In this document: positions 61,474 to 64,000 of the stretch, one piece after another
Layout of the letters: each line of letters opens with the position of its first letter
How positions within the stretch are numbered: the first letter of the stretch is position 1
Assembly (NCBI GenBank): GCA_015680685.1
Contig: MNCI01034785.1
Coordinates: forward strand, 841,241-905,240
Origin: Gnetum montanum
Lineage: Eukaryota > Streptophyta > Gnetopsida > Gnetales > Gnetaceae
Direction of reading: 5' to 3'
DNA length: 64,000 nt
The notes under the pieces: model-generated
Seen by the model: only the letters and a program-made list of their open reading frames with translations
The model's database searches: none
Told to the model about the DNA's origin: nothing
Translations under genes and position numbers: made by a program

Positions 61474-62339
61474 AATAATACCTCAATGAATGAGCAAGCA
61501 TGCTCAATTTTTCAAATCTCTCCCTTTCAACTTAATCATGTGAGAGATGGCCATCCACACTAACATCCTATAGTGGCTCCTTAGTTTTTCAAATTTTTTG
61601 TTTTGCATCATTATTTATATGATTTTTATTTTCTTAGATATTTTGCAATTTCTTTTATGTTTTGCCTCATTTGGAGTTTCTTACATATAATTCTCTTCTT
61701 TATTGGCATCAAGACTTTGGTATCAAATACAAATAATAATTGATGATTTTTTATTGAATTATATTGATTTAATTAATTATTTAATGACTTTATTTCATCA
61801 TTGAATTCTAACATTGATTAATGAAACATTGATTTTCCCATGATATTAGGTAGTGAGCTCACATCATCCACCCATTCCACTCCACTTCATGGTGTTCTCT
61901 CCTTTTGGAAGCATGAGGTCCTTTCTTAATAACAACTTTTAAAAGAATATATAACCTTGTAACTTTCCAAAATTGAAACAAATCAAGTGGAATTGACAAG
62001 GATGTGGCTTCAAGAAGACTTGTCACCTTTTATCCTTGCCTACCATCTAGAGTTTTATAGATATTCTCATTAATTCCTTACCATTCCTAATGTCTACCAA
62101 TAACAAGAAGTAATATCGTTACATGGTGTGGTTCCCATGAAAAAAAAATGGAAATTCAAAGCACACCCATTAGAAAAAATAGCATTCTACAAGCACTTGT
62201 TATGGAGCAAGAATGACATGTTATCCATGCCTAAAGGCATCTCTCTAACTAACACCCTCTTCACTTCTTACTTCTCTTTTCTTCTCTATTTGGAATGGTG
62301 GATGATCTTTAGGGGTATTTATGAACTTTAGGGATTAGA
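61474..62339 (+). other. 3' region of element F
   Basis: No gene seen. It aligns with the G (35080 on) and B (14965 on) 3' regions, including 'gagagatggcca' at about 61545 and 'acaaggatgtggcttcaa..agacttgt' at about 61997-62025. Confidence 0.55.
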
Positions 62340-62440
62340 CAAGCTAAGCTTAGCTTATTATGGGGTATTCATGTCTTCTAGCTTAGCTTATTATGGGGTA
62401 TTCATGTCTTCTAGCTTAGCTTAGCCTATTATGGGGATGA
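62340..62440 (+). repeat. 34-bp tandem repeat, about three copies
   Basis: 'tagcttagcttattatgggg' then 'tattcatgtcttc', repeated from about 62350 to 62435. It is absent from the matching places in B and G. Confidence 0.85.
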
Positions 62441-63240
62441 CCCACTTGCATATTCCTTGGTTTGGATGGTTAAACTTCTTATTCCATAGTTATTTTTTCC
62501 TTCAAATCCATTGTTTTCACCTTAGATCATCCAATTTTTGCACTCCTTAGCAATCAAACTCTATCTAAATCTCCATTTTCCAAATAATTTTCAAGTTCTC
62601 TTCAATGATTTATCCTTATTCTAGACTTTTCTAACTTCCTTTGGACCCAAATTTCATCACCAAACTCTTCTCCAATACTTAGTTTATAAGTGTCAAAAAT
62701 TGCTTCAATAGGTTACATTAATGCATCCCCATTGACACAACACAAAAATTCTATAAATACATGTTCATACTTACCCATTTTTGCACATTTTCCTCATAAC
62801 ACTAAGGAATTTGTTGCATTTTTCTAAGCCCAAAGCACCTTCCAAGCACTATAACTTGCTAACTGCTTGCTAACCTTCCAACCACTATAACATGCTAACT
62901 ACTTGTCCATTTCAACTCATTCTTCAACCCTTGAGCTACCGAAGGTGAGTTGTACATCATGGGGACCACAAACCCATGGGTTATGATAGAATATTTTTCA
63001 AAATTTTTCTAACTCCCAAATTTTTAAGTAATAAAATAATATTAAAATTGCTAATCCACAATAAGTTAAACCTCATCAACAAAATCAAGTCGCTAAATGA
63101 ATAAAATAACAATAAAATAATTAATTTGGCGTGATCACAAATAACCTAAGTGTAACTTACACAAAAGAAGAAAGCTATTAAGAGCATTAAATAGTTACAC
63201 ATTAAACACTACTCCTTGATTATGTTTGTAATATAAAATG
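62441..63240 (+). other. Promoter-like and splice-like stretch in the 3' region of F
   Basis: Contains a TATA box (CTATAAATA at 62751-62759), then 'ctaccgaaggtgagttgtacatcatggggacc' in which GAAG/GTGAGT is a strong donor-like site (about 62938-62950). G has the homologous 'ctgaaggtaagc' (36670s). The matching acceptor side lies at about 63225-63240 before ATGGTACC. What it would express is unknown. Confidence 0.35.
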
Positions 63241-64000
63241 GTACCAAAGAAGGAATCACATAGAGAAGGACCATCCCAACCTAGGGAGACGTAGCCAAGA
63301 GGAGGAATGGGCCATGAACCATAATAGTACAAAGAAAAAGAAGCTAAAACCCATGTAATAGGACCTCTTCAAAAGGAGCCTCAAGTGGATGAGGTGCCAA
63401 GGCTGGATGAGGTGCCAAGGCCTAAGCCTAATCTAGAGGTCATGCTCACCTAGGACTACCAAGAATGAATTTGTTCCAAGAAGGTTCAAAGTTTAGTTCT
63501 TTAGGAGCCTAACTTTGGCCACTACTAAGAATTAGTGTTGGAGTAAGTCTACACATGACTACAGTGGTCTCCCATATGGCCCATTCTTTCTTCTAGTGGA
63601 TAGTGGTACATGGGAAAGACCTATCTTTTTTGGAACAATCAACAAGGAAAGACCACTATGAAAATCAAATACATAATAGTATCATACTTAGTTGAGGTCA
63701 TTGTGGAGGCCCTTGACCTACCTAACACATGGGCAACATTGGTGGAAATTTCAACTTAGTTGGACCTAGATGCAAAAAAGAAATGGATCCAATGATGTTA
63801 TGGTGTGAACCATAAAAATTAAGGTGCACTCACCAAGATGAAGAGAGACTATTTCAAAATTTTAGCCTATCACATAAACCACGATGAGGTTCAACAAGGT
63901 CACCATCTTCTCTACCCATGCATGCATCACTCTAAATAGCAAGTTCCTTGTTAATCTTCCTAAGCTCATCTTCCTCAAGATCAAGAAATTCTTCAAAGAA
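63241..64000 (+). other. Unassigned end of window
   Basis: Begins with a short frame (MVPKKESHREGPS) whose start resembles MAPKEKHG of G at 36961, then stops. It contains a short direct repeat, 'ggatgaggtgccaagg', twice at about 63386-63421. A frame at about 63530-63640 reads like 'PYGPFFLLVDSGTWERP', and VDSG could be a retropepsin remnant. I do not trust it further. Confidence 0.25.

Overview
This window is a dense plant transposon graveyard. I see no intact host gene, tRNA, rRNA or CRISPR array. The lineages point to a seed plant with a large, repeat-rich nuclear genome: Tat/Ogre-type Ty3-gypsy elements (reverse transcriptase followed by a second, archaeal-type RNase H), Athila-like Ty3-gypsy elements (retropepsin with a DSG active site, typical gag), and a SIRE/Maximus-like Ty1-copia element (initiator-Met-type primer site, gag with a zinc knuckle). 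The species cannot be named from the sequence. Nearly every reading frame is broken by stops or frameshifts. All lineage calls rest on motif recognition by eye, not on a database search.

Layout. 1-12677: a Tat-type element on the minus strand ('element 1'). It has a 3' LTR cut by the window edge (1-1152), a non-coding 3' region with tandem repeats, integrase, RNase H and RT (2779-6259), a repeat-filled spacer (6260-6905), protease and gag (6906-10293), a primer site, and a 2.28-kb 5' LTR (10397-12677). It interrupts the gag of a plus-strand Athila-like element B. 12678-17901: the rest of B, with gag and protease joined directly to the 3' region and LTR; RT, RNase H and integrase are missing. 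17902-22840: AT-rich repeats and a heavily decayed minus-strand Tat-like pol (H). 22843-26039: plus-strand Athila-like element F. Its gag holds a minus-strand solo LTR flanked by the perfect 5-bp duplication ACACC.

F's integrase is split at 26039/26040 by a 34-kb nest and resumes at about 60500. The container of the nest is a minus-strand Tat-type element E, with LTRs at 26040-~27270 and 59147-~60497. E holds three insertions: (i) 28981-38977, a Tat-type 5' half (element 3) joined to an Athila-like 3' half (G) and an inverted copia LTR piece; (ii) the copia element 40873-45945; (iii) minus-strand Tat-type D1 at 46527-55998, which splits E's gag. F's integrase C-terminus and 3' region then run from 60500 to about 63240, followed by about 760 bases I cannot assign.

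The most unusual features are: a long ORF with a hydrophobic N-terminus carried inside element 1's LTR; related tandem-repeat motifs placed in non-coding compartments of Tat-type elements (the pro-RT spacer and the 3' region); a higher-order repeat filling D1's leader; and perfect palindromes in the U3 of the Athila-like LTR.
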